From positions 1 to 64,000 of the forward strand of contig ML014198.1 of the NCBI GenBank assembly GCA_003615045.1: DNA of 64,000 bases. Reading direction: 5' to 3'. The stretch's first letter is position 1. The number at the start of each line of letters is the position of its first letter. Shown here piece after piece: positions 62,997 to 64,000 of the stretch. Position numbers and translations under genes: made by a program. The notes below the pieces were generated by a model. It did no database searches and was not told the DNA's origin. It saw only the letters and a list, made by a program, of their open reading frames with translations. This stretch comes from Caulochytrium protostelioides (taxonomy: Eukaryota; Chytridiomycota; Caulochytriomycetes; Caulochytriales; Caulochytriaceae).

Positions 62997-63070
62997 TTAG
63001 ACGCGCGTCTTGGCCATGGCGTCCGTCAACGCATCGACGGCCGCGTCCTTTGGTTCCGCGCGGGCGGCAT

Positions 63071-63111
<41 letters not shown>

Positions 63112-64000
63112 TCCGTGTCGGCGTCGGAGCCGGAGCCGGAGCCGTCTTCCGACTCCATGTCCTCGAGCTCGCCGAGCGCATCGCCGTGGCCGTGGGCATC
63201 GAGCGCCGACTGGATGAGCGCGACAATCAGGCCCTCGGCCGGGAACGCGTTGCCGCTGAGCTCGAGCGACGCGAGCCGGGTCTTGTTGGCGAGCATGGTG
63301 GGCAGGAGCGCCGCGGCGGTCTTGTCGAGCTCGTTGTAGGCGAGGTTGAGGCGCTCGAGCGCGGCGTGGCGGTCCGTGAGCGCGCGGATGACGGCCGGGC
63401 CGTGCGCGGCGCCGAGGAGGCAGTCGCCGACGTCGAGCACCTTCAGCCGCGGCCACGACGGCAGCGCCGCCGCGAGCGCCGTCGAGCCCTTCTCGGTAAA
63501 GATGTTGTCGTTCAGGTCGATCTCCTCGAGCAGCGGGCACGCGCGTAGCGCGTCGAGCAGCGTCGCGATGCCCTCGGGGCGGATCGCGTCCTGCGGCATG
63601 CGCACGCAGCGCAGGTTGGTGTGCAGCTGCAGCGCCGGCGCGAGCGCCGTGACGCCGTCGGTCTCGAGGCGGTTGCGGCCGATCACGAGCGTCTCGAGCG
63701 CGGACGCCGCGCCCGCCGCCGTGTTCGTCGCGGCGAGCTGCACGAGCGCCTCCGCGATGAGCTTCGCGCCCGCAATGCCGAGCCCGAGGTTGTTCAGGTC
63801 CCACGTGCGGATCCAGCGGCCCTGCGCGATCCATGACTGCAGCGGCTTGGCGCCGAACGGCCCGAACGCGTTGTCCGCCACGTTGACCGTGTGCAGGTGC
63901 TGCTTGTTGCTCAGCGCCGCCGCGAAGGCTGCGACCGCCGGCGGGATCTCCGACGTCAGGCGCGTCGTGAAGATGTCCGCCAGGTCGGCCTCGGCCAGGT
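62997..64000 (-). CDS. RNA1: Ran GTPase-activating protein (RanGAP/Rna1), 5' end beyond the window
   Basis: The C-terminal 334 codons are in the window; the frame runs off the right end with no ATG required. Sequence near 63960 reads DIFTTRLTSEIP, which aligns with the arginine-finger loop (FTGR) of yeast Rna1, so the catalytic Arg is present. Leucine-rich repeats follow: HTVNVADNAFGPFG, LETLVIGRNRLETDG, CVRMPQDAIRPEGI, LEEIDLNDNIFTEKGS, LKVLDVGDCLLGAAHG, LERLNLAYNELDK and ASLELSGNAFPAEG, matching the RanGAP pattern repeat by repeat. The acidic region after the repeats is short and Ser/Gly/Asp-rich. RanGAP stimulates GTP hydrolysis by Ran in the cytoplasm and so drives nuclear transport. It lies upstream of, and in the same direction as, SNX8. 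Confidence 0.92.

Noticed and set aside
1-64000. CRISPR arrays, rRNA or tRNA genes, transposase genes
   Set aside because: No spacer-repeat array, no rRNA-like block, no clear tRNA T-loop and stem, and no transposase or reverse transcriptase motif was seen. tRNA detection by eye is limited, so a covariance search would be needed to exclude one.

Overview
The window is eukaryotic nuclear DNA with very high G+C in most genes and spacers, long Ala/Pro/Ser/Gly-rich disordered stretches in nearly every protein, and a few short GT-AG introns close to start codons. The gene set is fungal-like: a fungal-type Tvp38, an Mvp1/SNX8-type sorting nexin, a BRE4-like aromatic-acid-exporter-related protein and a fungal-style GT2 membrane glycosyltransferase. 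Two cilium proteins (IFT54 and a RIIAD1-like protein) and UBE2S, which model yeasts lack, are also present. Together these point to a zoosporic, flagellated early-diverging fungus. A chytrid-grade organism such as Caulochytrium would fit, but that name is an inference and was not tested.

Layout: 1.9-5.8 kb is a Gln-rich disordered protein, convergent with TFIIE-beta (5.9-7.2 kb, two exons). From 9.1 to 14.5 kb is a large membrane protein with two FUSC/ArAE-type halves, convergent with the SNARE Bet1 (14.65-15.2 kb, two exons). From 15.2 to 17.3 kb is mostly non-coding and holds a decayed gene resembling a family of giant DNA viruses of protists. A GT2 glycosyltransferase (17.3-20.5 kb) and a CRAL-TRIO protein (25.1-30.8 kb) diverge across about 4.6 kb of repeat-rich spacer. 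Tvp38 (31.7-33.5 kb) and a helical, possibly mitochondrial protein (34.8-37.9 kb) follow. A duplicated CxxCxGxG zinc protein (38.0-39.2 kb) is divergent from an ankyrin protein (41.3-45.4 kb). UBE2S (45.6-46.5 kb) and IFT54 (47.4-49.7 kb) are also divergent. A full-length RECQL4/Sld2 homologue whose helicase motifs are all lost occupies 50.4-56.0 kb. An island of lower G+C with a secreted protein (57.3-58.7 kb) precedes a two-exon RIIAD1-like gene (59.3-59.7 kb). SNX8/Mvp1 (59.9-62.5 kb, two exons) and the 3' part of RanGAP (63.0 kb to the window end) close the window.

The genes do not form one pathway. Recurring themes are membrane traffic (Bet1, Tvp38, SNX8, CRAL-TRIO), cell-cycle and replication control (RECQL4/Sld2, UBE2S, RanGAP) and the flagellum (IFT54, RIIAD1-like). 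The high G+C produces long antisense ORFs opposite almost every real gene, and I treated these as shadows. Many conserved frames open without an ATG; in four cases a splice site with matching phase supplied or extended the 5' end. The best candidates for something not yet described are the dead-helicase RECQL4, the decayed giant-virus-type gene, the duplicated zinc protein and the secreted protein in the low-G+C island.
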